From Pseudomonas fluorescens (GTDB lineage Bacteria; Pseudomonadota; Gammaproteobacteria; Pseudomonadales; Pseudomonadaceae), in NCBI RefSeq assembly GCF_002022275.1, contig NZ_MSDF01000014.1, positions 274,099 through 338,098 on the forward strand: 64,000 bases of DNA, in the 5' to 3' direction. The notes under the pieces are model-generated. The model was given only the letters and a program-made list of their open reading frames with translations, was not told the origin of the DNA and ran no database searches. Made by a program: the position numbers and the translations under genes. Shown here in pieces: positions 14,126 through 23,138 of the stretch. The stretch's first letter is position 1, and every line of letters starts with the position of its first letter.

Positions 14126-16384
14126 TTATTTGCGCAACAGGCGCAGGCCATTGAACACCACCAGCAGGCTCACGCCCATGTCGGCGAACACCGCCATCCA
14201 CATGGTGGCCATGCCCAGGAAGGTGACCGCGAGGAAGATCGCCTTGATCACCAGCGCCAGGGCGATGTTCTGCTTGAGGATACTCGACGTTTGCCGCGAC
14301 AGCCGAATGAAAGCCGGAATCTTGCGCAAATCATCGTCCATCAAGGCCACGTCGGCGGTCTCGATGGCAGTGTCGGTGCCTGCTGCGGCCATGGCAAAAC
14401 CGATCTCGGCACGGGCCAGGGCCGGGGCGTCGTTGATGCCGTCGCCGACCATGCCCACGCGGTGGCCTTTGCCGTAGAGGGCTTCGATGGCTTGCAGCTT
14501 GTCGGTGGGCAACAGATCACCCTGGGCCTGGTCGATGCCAACCTGAGCCGCAATCGCCTGGGCGGTATGGGTGTTGTCGCCGGTGAGCATCAGGGTTTTG
14601 ATGCCGAGTTCGTGCAGTTGCTGGATGGCTTCGCGACTGCTGTCCTTGACGGTATCGGCCACGGCGAACAACGCCAGCGGGCCGGATTTGTCGAGCAGCA
14701 GCACCACGGACTTGCCTTGTTTTTCCAGGGCGAAGAGTTTTTCTTCCAGCGCGGGCGAGCACAGGCCGAGGTCTTCCACCAGTCTGTGGTTACCCAGGTG
14801 GTAGGTTTCGCCGTTGATGTCGCCGCGCACACCGCGACCGGCCAGGGCTTCGAAGTTATCCACAACGTGAGCGGGCAGGTTTTTATCCACAGCCGCGTTG
14901 GCGATGGCGAGAGAAACCGGGTGATCGGAACGCCCGGCCAAACTCGCAGCCAGGGCAGGTGCGCTGTCTTCGATGTTCGGGAACAGCGCCAGGTAATCGG
15001 TTTGCACCGGTTTGCCGTGGGTGATGGTGCCGGTCTTGTCGAGGGCCAGGTAGTCGAGCTTGTAACCGCCTTCCAGGTACACGCCACCCTTGATCAGGAT
15101 GCCTTTGCGCGCGGCGGCCGCGAGACCGCTGACGATGGTCACCGGCGTGGAAATCACCAGCGCGCAAGGGCACGCGACCACCAGCAGTACGAGGGCGCGG
15201 TAGATCCAGTCAAACCAGGCGCCCGCCATAAACAGCGGTGGAATCAGCGCCACGCCGAGGGCAAACAGGAACACCGCCGGGGTGTAGACCTTGGCGAAGC
15301 TGTCGACAAACCGCTGGGTCGGCGCCCGCGCGCCTTGGGCTTGCTCCACGGCGTGAATGATCCGCGCCAGCGTCGAGTTGTTGGCGGCGGCGGTGACCTT
15401 GTACTCAAGCGAGCCGGCCTGGTTGATAGTGCCGGCGAAGACTTTATCGCCCACGGTTTTTTCAATCGGCAGGCTTTCACCGGTGATCGGCGCCTGGTCG
15501 ATGGTGGATTGACCGGCGGTGACTTCACCGTCCAGGCCAATACGCTCGCCGGGTTTTACCCGTACGATTGCGCCCATTTCAATGCTTTTGACCTCCTGTT
15601 CAGCCCAGGAACCATCAGCTTGCTGCACCGTGGCCTGTTCCGGCGTCATCTGCATCAGGCCGCTGATGGCGTTGCGCGCACGGTCCAGGGACTTGGCTTC
15701 GATCAACTCGGCCACGGTAAACAGGAACATCACCATGGCCGCTTCCGGCCACTGGCCGATCAGAATCGCACCGGTGACCGCGATGCTCATCAGCGCGTTG
15801 ATGTTCAGGTTGAGGTTTTTCAGGGCGATCCAGCCCTTTTTGTAGGTAGTGAGGCCGCCGCTGAGGATCGAGACCAGCGCCACAATCGCAATCAGCCAGG
15901 TCGGCGCGACGCCGGTGAAATGCAGCACTTCGGCGCCCAACGCGCCGACGCCGGACACCGCCAGCGGCCACCAATGCTTCTTGGCGGGTGGTTCGGCGGC
16001 GGGGACGCCTTCTTCGATGGGGTCGGCCTGCATGCCGAGAGATTTGATCGCCTCGACGATCGGCGCAGTGCTCGGCAGGTCATGGGTGACGCCGAGGATG
16101 CGGTTGATCAGGTTGAATTCCAGCTGCTGCACACCGGCGAGCTTGCCCAGTTTGTTCTGGATCAGCGTCTGCTCGGTGGGGCAGTCCATGGCTTCGATGC
16201 GGAAGGTGCTCAGGCGCGAGCCGGCGGTCGGCGCTTCGCTCAGTTGCACCAACGCGGGAGCTGGCGTGCTGGAACAGCAAGAGCCGCCGTGACCGTGGTT
16301 ATGCACAGGCGTGAGTTTCTTCGGGGCATGATCGTGGTCATGGTCATGATCGTGTTTGTGCGGGGTGTGGAGGGAATCGCTCAT
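14126..16384 (-). CDS. cadA: Heavy-metal P1B-type ATPase (Cd2+/Zn2+/Pb2+ efflux)
   Basis: A 752-residue inner-membrane metal pump. The N-terminus is histidine-rich (HKHDHDHDHDH near residues 9-19, HNHGHGG near 28-34, and a CC pair), followed by a metal-binding domain with the MDCPTE motif (66-71) typical of ZntA/CadA pumps. Other motifs are TGES (301-304), the transmembrane metal site C405-P-C407, and the phosphorylated Asp in DKTGT (449-453), with GDGIND near the C-terminal end. The ATG at 16384 lies 32 bases after a MerR-type promoter. It is divergent from cadR, which presumably induces it when cytosolic Cd or Zn rises. Confidence 0.95.
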   Translation of the reverse strand: MSDSLHTPHKHDHDHDHDHAPKKLTPVHNHGHGGSCCSSTPAPALVQLSEAPTAGSRLSTFRIEAMDCPTEQTLIQNKLGKLAGVQQLEFNLINRILGVTHDLPSTAPIVEAIKSLGMQADPIEEGVPAAEPPAKKHWWPLAVSGVGALGAEVLHFTGVAPTWLIAIVALVSILSGGLTTYKKGWIALKNLNLNINALMSIAVTGAILIGQWPEAAMVMFLFTVAELIEAKSLDRARNAISGLMQMTPEQATVQQADGSWAEQEVKSIEMGAIVRVKPGERIGLDGEVTAGQSTIDQAPITGESLPIEKTVGDKVFAGTINQAGSLEYKVTAAANNSTLARIIHAVEQAQGARAPTQRFVDSFAKVYTPAVFLFALGVALIPPLFMAGAWFDWIYRALVLLVVACPCALVISTPVTIVSGLAAAARKGILIKGGVYLEGGYKLDYLALDKTGTITHGKPVQTDYLALFPNIEDSAPALAASLAGRSDHPVSLAIANAAVDKNLPAHVVDNFEALAGRGVRGDINGETYHLGNHRLVEDLGLCSPALEEKLFALEKQGKSVVLLLDKSGPLALFAVADTVKDSSREAIQQLHELGIKTLMLTGDNTHTAQAIAAQVGIDQAQGDLLPTDKLQAIEALYGKGHRVGMVGDGINDAPALARAEIGFAMAAAGTDTAIETADVALMDDDLRKIPAFIRLSRQTSSILKQNIALALVIKAIFLAVTFLGMATMWMAVFADMGVSLLVVFNGLRLLRK

Positions 16385-16415
16385 TCTGTCGCGTCCGTAA
16401 AGGTGCCTGTTGCCA

Positions 16416-16446
16416 AGTAAAGACCCTGTAGCCACTATAGGGTCAA
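16416..16446 (-). promoter_or_regulatory. MerR-type promoter/operator of cadA (CadR site)
   Basis: On the minus strand a -35 TTGACC (16446-16441) and a -10 TTTACT (16421-16416) are separated by 19 bp, the long spacer expected for MerR-family activation. The spacer holds a near-perfect dyad, ACCCTGTAG-CCA-CTATAGGGT (16423-16443, one mismatch). CadR would bind here and untwist the DNA when metal-loaded. The cadR start is 24 bp away on the other side, so autoregulation is likely. Confidence 0.85.
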
Positions 16447-16469
16447 GCACCCATTTGGAGATTGCTGCG

Positions 16470-16910
16470 ATGAAGATCGGCGAATTGGCCAAACTGACCG
16501 ACTGTCAGGTGGAAACCATCCGGTATTACGAGAAAGAAGGCCTGCTGCCGCCCCCGGCCCGCACGGACGCCAACTACCGCGTGTACACCCAGGCGCACAC
16601 TGAGCGGCTGATCTTTATCCGCAACTGCCGCGCCCTCGACATGACCCTCGAAGAAATTCGCAGCCTGTTGGGGCTGCGTGATAGCCCGCAGGACCAGTGC
16701 GAAAGTGTGAATGCGTTGATCGATGAGCATATCCACCATGTAAAAGCGCGGATCGATGGGCTGTTGGCGTTGCAGGAGCAATTGCTCGATTTGCGCCAGC
16801 GCTGTGGTGGCGGGGATCAATGCGGGATCTTGCAGCGGCTGGAAGTTAGCGGCGGCGTGCAGGCCAGTGAGGCCGAGCACTCCCATGTGGGGCGCAGTCA
16901 TGGGCACTAA
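16470..16910 (+). CDS. cadR: MerR-family metal-responsive regulator CadR
   Basis: A 146-residue MerR-type regulator, divergent from cadA. It opens with the helix-turn-helix MKIGELAKLTDCQVETIRYY, then the NYRVY wing and a dimerisation helix. C77, C112 and C118 are positioned like the metal-binding cysteines of CadR/PbrR proteins, and the C-terminus is His-rich (SEAEHSHVGRSHGH), as in Pseudomonas CadR. The ATG at 16470 was preferred to an in-frame one 60 bases earlier because that would run through the operator. Function: represses and, with Cd (possibly Zn or Pb), activates the cadA promoter. Confidence 0.93.
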   Translation: MKIGELAKLTDCQVETIRYYEKEGLLPPPARTDANYRVYTQAHTERLIFIRNCRALDMTLEEIRSLLGLRDSPQDQCESVNALIDEHIHHVKARIDGLLALQEQLLDLRQRCGGGDQCGILQRLEVSGGVQASEAEHSHVGRSHGH

Positions 16911-16982
16911 GTCGGATTGATGGCGACTGCTATCAGCAGGGCCATCTTGCCGGGCGCTTTATTGCCAGCGATGAAGATCCAA

Positions 16983-17072
16983 TGTGGGAGCTGGCTTGCC
17001 TGCGAAGACGGCGGCACAGTCGATAGAGGGGTTGCCTGGCCCACCGCCATCGCAGGCAAGCCAGCTCCCACC
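16983..17072. repeat. REPIN (paired REP palindromes)
   Basis: Two REP units with the core GTGGGAGCTGGCTTGCCTGC stand head-to-head (16983-17006 forward, 17047-17072 reverse) around a variable middle. It lies between cadR and the aldehyde dehydrogenase stop, the usual extragenic setting for these non-autonomous elements. Confidence 0.9.
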
Positions 17073-17077
17073 TTATT

Positions 17078-18598
17078 TCACTTTTGCCGCAGGTCCTCGG
17101 GTAACAGGGCCTCGGGGATGTTCTGGTAGCTCACTGGCCGCAAAAATCGGCGGATGGCCATGGTGCCCACCGACGTAGCGCCAAAGTTGGTCGACGCCGG
17201 ATACGGCCCGCCATGCACCATGGCTTCACTCACTTCCACACCCGTAGGAAACCCATTGGCGAGGATACGCCCGGCCTTGCGCTCCAGAATCGGCAGCAAG
17301 CGGCTGACTTCGGCGCTGTCCTCTGCATCCATATGAACCGTGCACGTCAGTTGCCCTTCCAGTGAGCGCGCGACCTCAAGCAACTCGTCATTGTCCTTCA
17401 CCGTCACCACCAAACCCAGCGGACCAAACACTTCATGGCCCAGCGATGCATTCGCCAGCCATTCGCGCCCCGTGGTGGCGAACAGATACGGCATGGCCTG
17501 GCGCAGCTCGCAGGTGGTGGATAACACTTCACGCACCCCCACCGCATTCGCCACACGGTCGCGGCCATCGCGATAGGCGTTGGCAATGCCTTCGGTCAGC
17601 ATCACTTGGGCGCCAACCGGTTCCAGGGCACTCACCGCCGCGTCGATAAACGCATTCGCCGACGCGCCTTCGGTCAATACGGCAACGCCAGGGTTGGTGC
17701 AGAACTGCCCGGCGCCCATGGTCAATGAACCGGCCCAGCCCTTGGCAATTTCCAGCCCGCGCGCAGCCACCGCATGCGGCATCAGGAACATCGGGTTCAC
17801 CGAGCCCAGCTCGCCAAAAAACGGAATCGGCTCGAAACGTTTCGCGCACAGATCAAACAACGCCCTGCCCGCCCCCAATGAGCCGGTAAACCCCACCGCC
17901 TTGATCAGCGGGTGCTGCACCAATCGCTGCCCCACCGCCCGCGAGCCGCCGTGCACCAGGCTGAACACGCCAGGGTGTACGCCGCACTTCTGGATGGCGG
18001 CGTGAATCGCCTCCGCCACAATTTCGCTGGTACCGGGATGCGCCTCGTGCCCCTTCACCACCACCGGGCAACCCGCGGCCAGCGCCGACGCCACGTCACC
18101 GCCGGCGGTGGAAAACGCCAGCGGGAAGTTCGACGCACCAAACACCGCCACCGGCCCGATCGGGCGCTGGATCAAGCGAATGTCCGGGCGCGGCAGCGGC
18201 TGGCGATCAGGCAACGCCACGTCGTGGCGACGGTCCAGGTAATCCCCCGCAAGAATATGCGAAGCAAACAAACGCAGCTGCCCCACGGTGCGCCCGCGCT
18301 CACCTTGCAAACGCCCTTCAGGCAGGCCGGTTTCCAGGGAACCCACGGTGGTGATGCTCGGCGCACGCGCTTCGATTTCATCGGCGATGGTGTTCAAAAA
18401 CGCCGCACGCGCCTCCCGGCTCGAATAGCCGAAACTCCAGAACGCCGCTTCCGCCGCCTCGCAGGCGCGGTTCACCAGCTCAATGCTGCCCGCCGAAAAC
18501 CACTGGGCCGGGCCCTGGGTCGGGGCGTTGGAAAAGCTGCTGTCGCTGGCGACCCAAACGCCGGCGATCAGGTGTTTGCCATGGGGTGTAAAGGACAT
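17078..18598 (-). CDS. Alpha-ketoglutaric semialdehyde dehydrogenase (NADP+-type aldehyde dehydrogenase)
   Basis: A 506-residue aldehyde dehydrogenase of the class that oxidises 2,5-dioxovalerate (alpha-ketoglutaric semialdehyde) to 2-oxoglutarate. The Rossmann/NADP region is PVAVFGASNFPLAF, the catalytic Glu is in FGELGSVNP and the nucleophilic Cys in GAGQFCTNPG, the last two being the patterns of type III semialdehyde dehydrogenases. It is the last gene of the nine-gene sugar operon, 25 bp after the permease. With the XylX-like dehydratase across the divergent promoter it would complete the lower half of an oxidative pentose pathway. Confidence 0.85.
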   Translation of the reverse strand: MSFTPHGKHLIAGVWVASDSSFSNAPTQGPAQWFSAGSIELVNRACEAAEAAFWSFGYSSREARAAFLNTIADEIEARAPSITTVGSLETGLPEGRLQGERGRTVGQLRLFASHILAGDYLDRRHDVALPDRQPLPRPDIRLIQRPIGPVAVFGASNFPLAFSTAGGDVASALAAGCPVVVKGHEAHPGTSEIVAEAIHAAIQKCGVHPGVFSLVHGGSRAVGQRLVQHPLIKAVGFTGSLGAGRALFDLCAKRFEPIPFFGELGSVNPMFLMPHAVAARGLEIAKGWAGSLTMGAGQFCTNPGVAVLTEGASANAFIDAAVSALEPVGAQVMLTEGIANAYRDGRDRVANAVGVREVLSTTCELRQAMPYLFATTGREWLANASLGHEVFGPLGLVVTVKDNDELLEVARSLEGQLTCTVHMDAEDSAEVSRLLPILERKAGRILANGFPTGVEVSEAMVHGGPYPASTNFGATSVGTMAIRRFLRPVSYQNIPEALLPEDLRQK

Positions 18599-18623
18599 GG
18601 GCGTTTCCTGAAGTTGAAATGGA

Positions 18624-19622
18624 TTAACCGAAATAGCGCACGCGAATGGCGTCGATGGCCACCGCGATAAAGATCATCACGCCGCCGATCATGCCAACAT
18701 AAAACGACGGCACGTTCACAATCGCCAGGCCGACTTGGATCACTGTCAGCAACAATACGCCGCCCAGTACGCCTTTCACGTTACCGCGCCCGCCGAATAC
18801 GCTGACGCCGCCAATAATCGGCGCCGCAATTGCGTAAAGCAGATAACTGGAACCCTGGCTCGAGGTAATTGCCATCTGCCAGGACGCCAGCAGAAAGCCC
18901 GCCGCCGCCGCAAGAAAACCGGAAATGGTGTAGGTGATGATCTTCACCCGGTCCACGCGGATGCCCGCCGAGTTCGAGGCAATCGGGTTACCGCCCACCG
19001 CATAGATCGAACGGCCCAGCACGGTGCGCCGCAGTACCACGCCCATCACCACCAGCGCGAGCAGAAACACCACCGGCATCAATGGCCAACCATCAATGGT
19101 CACCTGGCCGATCCAGATATAGCCGTCGGCCATATTGGTCAGCGTGGTGCCCTGGGTCAGCGCCAGCAGCGCGCCTTGCAGGATGATCATCATCGCCAGG
19201 GTTTCGATCAGCGAGACCATCTTCAGCCGCGTGATGCACAGCCCGTTGAAGAAACCGATCAAGGTGCCCACCAGCAAGCCGATGATCACCGCCAGGTACC
19301 ACGGCAAGCCCCAGCTGGAATAGGCCAGCGCACCCACCGCCGAGGAGAACCCGGCGTTGGCCGGAATCGACAGATCAATCTCCGCCACCAGCAACGGCAA
19401 CGCCACCGCCAGCCCCAACATGCCGAGCACCGTGGCTTGCACCATTACGTTCTGCAGGTTGAACAGGGTGAAGAAGAATTCGTTGAACAGGCCGAAGCCT
19501 GCCACCAGTGCGATCAGCCAGATCCACACCACGTTGTGCAGCACCCAACCCAGCACCGCCGGGCCGTTGATTTTGGTTGCGGCAGGCGCTACCCCGTTGC
19601 CGGGCTTCACTAAAGTACTCAT
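18624..19622 (-). CDS. Sugar ABC transporter permease (RbsC/AraH family)
   Basis: A 332-residue inner-membrane permease of carbohydrate-uptake transporter family 2, with roughly ten hydrophobic segments. The family stretches GFFNGLCITRLKMVSLIETL and GRSIYAVGGNPIASNSAGIR, and the coupling region after the latter, are plain. The ATG at 19622 begins MSTLVKPGN; the open frame further upstream lies in the gap after the ATPase gene and is not protein-like. Gaps to the ATPase (26 bp) and to the dehydrogenase (25 bp) support a single operon. Confidence 0.9.
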   Translation of the reverse strand: MSTLVKPGNGVAPAATKINGPAVLGWVLHNVVWIWLIALVAGFGLFNEFFFTLFNLQNVMVQATVLGMLGLAVALPLLVAEIDLSIPANAGFSSAVGALAYSSWGLPWYLAVIIGLLVGTLIGFFNGLCITRLKMVSLIETLAMMIILQGALLALTQGTTLTNMADGYIWIGQVTIDGWPLMPVVFLLALVVMGVVLRRTVLGRSIYAVGGNPIASNSAGIRVDRVKIITYTISGFLAAAAGFLLASWQMAITSSQGSSYLLYAIAAPIIGGVSVFGGRGNVKGVLGGVLLLTVIQVGLAIVNVPSFYVGMIGGVMIFIAVAIDAIRVRYFG

Positions 19623-19648
19623 ACCCGTGTCTCCACTCTTTTTCTTAT

Positions 19649-21157
19649 TCAACTGCTGGATCCTTGTACGGATGCGCGGATGCGCTCGACGCAGATGTCC
19701 TCTCCCGTCAATGTTTCCTTGATCGTGCCCTGATCGAAAATGCACACCCGGTCCACCGCGCGCACCAGTTCATCGGTGTCGCTGGACACGATGATCACCG
19801 CTACGCCGGCATCGCTGAGCTCGTCGATAATGCGCAACACGTCCTGCTTCACACCCATGTCGATGCCCCGGGTCGGCTCGTCCACCATCAACAACCGTGG
19901 CTGGGTCGCCAGCACCCGGCCCAGGCAGACCTTTTGCTGGTTGCCGCCGCTGAGGGTGTTCACCGAGTAATCCGGGTTGGGCGATTTGACGCCCATCGCC
20001 GCGAAGTAGTGATTGATCACCGAGGCTTCGGCATCGGCGTCGATAAAGCCCAATTTGCTGCGCGTGGCGAGGGACGACATGGCGATGTTGCTGCCAATCG
20101 ACATCTGCCCCACGGCGCCGTCCTTGCGACGGTCGTCGGAGAGGTAGGCAATGCCCGCCTCGAATGCTGCACTCGGCGAACGCGGCAATGGCTGTACGCC
20201 TGCGCCATTCATCGCCAGCGTGCCGATGGCCGGGTGCAGGCCGAAAATCGCCCGGGCCATTTCCTTTGCGCCCGCGCCCGGCAGGCCGGTAAAACCGACC
20301 ACCTCGCCCGGCGCGATATCCAGGCTGTCCAGCGCCAGCCACTTGCCGCGCACACCGCGCAGGGAAATCGCCGGCGCCTTGCCGCTGTGGTCGCGGCGCT
20401 TGCGCTGGAACAGTTCCACGCCGTGGCCGATCACCAGTTCGGTGAGCTGCTCGGAGGTCAGCCCGGTGATGTCCGCACGTGTGCCCGCCAGCGCCCCGTC
20501 GCGCAGCACGGTGACCGCGTCGCAGATCTCGAGGATTTCGTCGTTGTAGTGGGAAATAAAGATGAAGGTCACGCCCTCGCCTTTCAGGCGCAGCATGAAA
20601 TCGAACAACTGGCGTCGGTCGACCACCGTGAGCGAAGCCGTCGGCTCATCGAGGATGATGACCTTGCCCCCGGAAAACATCGCGCGAAGGATGTTCAGCT
20701 TGCGCCGCGCCACCGCATCCAGCTGACCGGCAAGCGCCTTGGGGTCGATGCCCGAACCGTCGAGCATGCGCGCCGCGTCGGCGTTCAGCTGTTTCCAGTC
20801 AACCAGCCCATTGCGCGTCGGCCAGATGCCGAGCATCAAGTTTTCGGCAGCCGTCAGGTTGCCGATGATCATCGGCTCCTGGGTTACCAGGAACACCCCG
20901 GCCTGCTCCATCGCCTTGACGTCCACCTGCTTGAGCGGCTGCCCGTTCATGAGGATCTGCCCGGAGGTCGGGATGACCTGGCCGGAGATGATCCCCACCA
21001 GCGTGGACTTGCCCGCGCCGTTTTCCCCCAGCAGCCCATGAATCGAGCCGCGACGGATTTGCGTGGACACCCCGCGCAAGGCGCGGACCGGGCCGTAGCT
21101 TTTGGCGACATTCTCGATGCGCAGAATCGTGTCGTCGGGCGTTGGGTGTAAGGTCAT
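19649..21157 (-). CDS. Sugar ABC transporter ATP-binding protein (RbsA/XylG/MglA type)
   Basis: A 502-residue double ATPase. The first half has Walker A GENGAGKST, a signature-region ARRKLNILRA instead of the usual LSGGQ, and Walker B VIILDEPTAS. The second half has a degenerate Walker A region (GLPGAGAKE), a good signature LSGGNQQKV and Walker B LMVDEPTRGID. This asymmetry is usual for the family. The ATG at 21157 (MTLHPTPDD) has a GGTGAG-like site upstream; an earlier ATG at 21193 lacks one. Substrate is presumably a pentose or pentitol, inferred from neighbouring kinase and isomerase genes. Confidence 0.9.
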   Translation of the reverse strand: MTLHPTPDDTILRIENVAKSYGPVRALRGVSTQIRRGSIHGLLGENGAGKSTLVGIISGQVIPTSGQILMNGQPLKQVDVKAMEQAGVFLVTQEPMIIGNLTAAENLMLGIWPTRNGLVDWKQLNADAARMLDGSGIDPKALAGQLDAVARRKLNILRAMFSGGKVIILDEPTASLTVVDRRQLFDFMLRLKGEGVTFIFISHYNDEILEICDAVTVLRDGALAGTRADITGLTSEQLTELVIGHGVELFQRKRRDHSGKAPAISLRGVRGKWLALDSLDIAPGEVVGFTGLPGAGAKEMARAIFGLHPAIGTLAMNGAGVQPLPRSPSAAFEAGIAYLSDDRRKDGAVGQMSIGSNIAMSSLATRSKLGFIDADAEASVINHYFAAMGVKSPNPDYSVNTLSGGNQQKVCLGRVLATQPRLLMVDEPTRGIDMGVKQDVLRIIDELSDAGVAVIIVSSDTDELVRAVDRVCIFDQGTIKETLTGEDICVERIRASVQGSSS

Positions 21158-21228
21158 TTTGTTGTTCTCACCATCACCTTGTCGGATAAACATCGCGCCG
21201 GCGGTGACTCACGCCGCGCGACGGACCA

Positions 21229-22317
21229 TCACTTCGAGGCCACGCCCCACACCTTCTCCGCGACGTAGCCCCAGTGGCGTTTGTCGTCGGCATTTTCGGG
21301 GGTGATCATGAACGCCGGAATCACCAGCGCCGGGCCAGTTTTGCTCTGCACGATCTCGCCGGTTTCCCAGAAGTAGTCCTTGTTCTGGTAAGTGCCCAGC
21401 GGCACCGCTTCGCCCTTGAGCGCGTGCTTGGTGATCATCTCCACAGCGATCTGGCCATAGGCAACCGGGTCCTGGGACACGCAGCCGTCCATGTAGCCGT
21501 CCTTGATCCAGTCCAGCGCCACCGGCTCGCCGTCGATATTGATAAAGATAACGTGGCCTTTCTCACCGACTTTTTTCCAGCGGTCTTTCTGCTTCAGTGC
21601 CGCGGCGATACCGCGTGACGGCGAGTCCGACGGCGCGTGCACGGCGTCCAGGTCCGGGAATTCCGACAAGGTGGAAAGCGTGACCGACTGCATCTTGTCC
21701 AACTGGCCTTCGGTAGGCCGCGCGAGGTATTTGATCTCGGGGTATTTGGCGAACACCGAGTCCATGCCCTCTTTGCGCAAGCGCCACGCCACCGACGCCA
21801 GGGCGCCGAAGCAGTTGAGCACGGTGCCTTTGGGGCTGCCGTATTTGGCCACCAGGCGTTTGACGATTTCTTCAGCGGCCATCACGCCACCCTTGAAGTT
21901 GTCGAAGCTCACCGTGATCGCCACGTCGCCGCCGTCGGCCGGGGTGTCGATGATGCCTACCGGAATCTTGCGCTGGTTATAGCGCTTGATCGCCGAGACG
22001 ATCGCCTGGCTGTCGATGGGGTCGGAAATGATCGCCGTAGGCTGCGACAGCATCAGGCTCTGCCATTGGCCGAGCTGGGTGGTGGTGTCGAAGCTGGCAT
22101 TGGTCGCCTGGAACTTGCCGGACAGCGCCTGCACTGCGCGCTTGACCGACTCTTCCTGGATCACGAAGAAATAGTAGTCCAGGCTCTTGTTGGAGTAGGC
22201 AATGGACAGCGGGGTTTGCGCCATGGCTGTGCGCCCCAGCATCGAACCCAACCCCAGTACTACACCGCCAGCCAGGACGCTGCGGCGGCTCACGCTCGAA
22301 AAATCGACTTTTTTCAT
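21229..22317 (-). CDS. Sugar ABC transporter substrate-binding protein (Tat-type signal)
   Basis: A 362-residue periplasmic binding protein of the ribose/LacI-like fold. The N-terminus reads SRRSVLAGGVVLGLGSMLG followed by AMA-Q, which looks like a twin-arginine signal peptide rather than an ordinary Sec one; this is uncommon for CUT2 binding proteins and suggests export after folding. The mature part has the expected ADIISDPIDSQAIVSAIKRY-like hinge pattern and a GVINIDGEP-type ligand segment. It is separated by 71 bp from the ATPase and 88 bp from the rpiA paralogue. Ligand unknown, probably a five-carbon sugar. Confidence 0.85.
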   Translation of the reverse strand: MKKVDFSSVSRRSVLAGGVVLGLGSMLGRTAMAQTPLSIAYSNKSLDYYFFVIQEESVKRAVQALSGKFQATNASFDTTTQLGQWQSLMLSQPTAIISDPIDSQAIVSAIKRYNQRKIPVGIIDTPADGGDVAITVSFDNFKGGVMAAEEIVKRLVAKYGSPKGTVLNCFGALASVAWRLRKEGMDSVFAKYPEIKYLARPTEGQLDKMQSVTLSTLSEFPDLDAVHAPSDSPSRGIAAALKQKDRWKKVGEKGHVIFINIDGEPVALDWIKDGYMDGCVSQDPVAYGQIAVEMITKHALKGEAVPLGTYQNKDYFWETGEIVQSKTGPALVIPAFMITPENADDKRHWGYVAEKVWGVASK

Positions 22318-22405
22318 GGAAGTGACTCCGACTTATTATTGTTGGTTGAGTACGTCTTTCCTTTCTTCACGCGTCGTGCGGTATAGCTCCAGACAAATCA
22401 GGCAA

Positions 22406-23116
22406 TCAGCGCATCCGTACGTAGGACGAACCGTCAAAACAACCCACTACCATGCCCACCGCCTCGCGGGTGAACAGGCCGTTTTCGACCACGCCGGGGA
22501 TTCGGTTCAGTTCGATTTCCAGGGGCGCCGGGTCGGTGATCACCGGGCCGCAATGGCAGTCGAGGATAAAGTTGCCGCTGTCGGTCACCACGGTCTCGCC
22601 GTTGCGTTCGCGACGGATGATCTGTACCTCGGTGATGCCGTGTTCGGCCAGCACGCGCTTGACCAGACGCTCGGTCTGCTTCCAGCCGAACTGCACCACT
22701 TCCACCGGCAGCGGGAAGGCGCCCAGGCTGTCGACGATCTTGGTTTCGTCCGTCACGCAGATCATGCGTTTGGAGGCATGGGCGATGATCTTTTCCCACA
22801 GCAAGCAGGCGCCACCGCCCTTGATCATGTTGAACTGGCCGTCGATTTCGTCGGGGCCGTCGACCGTCAGGTCCAGCTCGCCGATTTCATTGGGGTCGGT
22901 GATTTCGATGCCGACTTCCCGCGCCACGTCATTGGTGGAGCGCGAGGTGGTGGTGCAGGTGAGTTTCAGGCCGTTGGCCACGTGCTTGCCCAGCTCGCGA
23001 ACGAAGAAATGCGAGGTGGTCCCGGAGCCCAGGCCCAGCTTCATGCCATCGCGCACAAATTCCTCGATCACCCGGCGGGCGGCGACCTTCTTGGCTTCGT
23101 TCTGTTGATTACTCAT
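22406..23116 (-). CDS. rpiA: Ribose-5-phosphate isomerase A paralogue, divergent
   Basis: A 236-residue RpiA-fold protein that interconverts pentose 5-phosphates or a close analogue. It keeps the phosphate loop (GLGSGTTS), the acid pair in the active loop (DGPDE, where canonical RpiA has DGADE), the lysine in MIKGGGA and the Glu in LLWEKII. It is clearly different from the housekeeping RpiA at 41457, which has [14 protein letters not shown] and LTREKIV. Its place between an RpiR regulator and a sugar transporter suggests service to a dedicated pathway. ATG 23116 follows the regulator stop by 22 bases; the extra in-frame upstream ATG adds non-homologous sequence. Confidence 0.87.
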   Translation of the reverse strand: MSNQQNEAKKVAARRVIEEFVRDGMKLGLGSGTTSHFFVRELGKHVANGLKLTCTTTSRSTNDVAREVGIEITDPNEIGELDLTVDGPDEIDGQFNMIKGGGACLLWEKIIAHASKRMICVTDETKIVDSLGAFPLPVEVVQFGWKQTERLVKRVLAEHGITEVQIIRRERNGETVVTDSGNFILDCHCGPVITDPAPLEIELNRIPGVVENGLFTREAVGMVVGCFDGSSYVRMR

Positions 23117-23138
23117 TACCTGCTCCACGGATCGGGGT

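Noticed and set aside
16345..16384. HDHDHDH-coding repeat at the cadA 5' end as a possible recombinational microsatellite
   Set aside because: It is the usual histidine-rich metal-binding N-terminus of Pseudomonas CadA, and the underlying codons are short and imperfect.
14291..16420. A 709-codon open frame antisense to cadA
   Set aside because: Composition artefact of the high-G+C cadA gene: no domains, no ribosome site, and cadA itself is complete with all P-type ATPase motifs.
19577..21151. A 524-codon open frame antisense to the sugar ABC ATPase
   Set aside because: No conserved motifs and a shadow-like residue content; the ATPase on the other strand is unambiguous.
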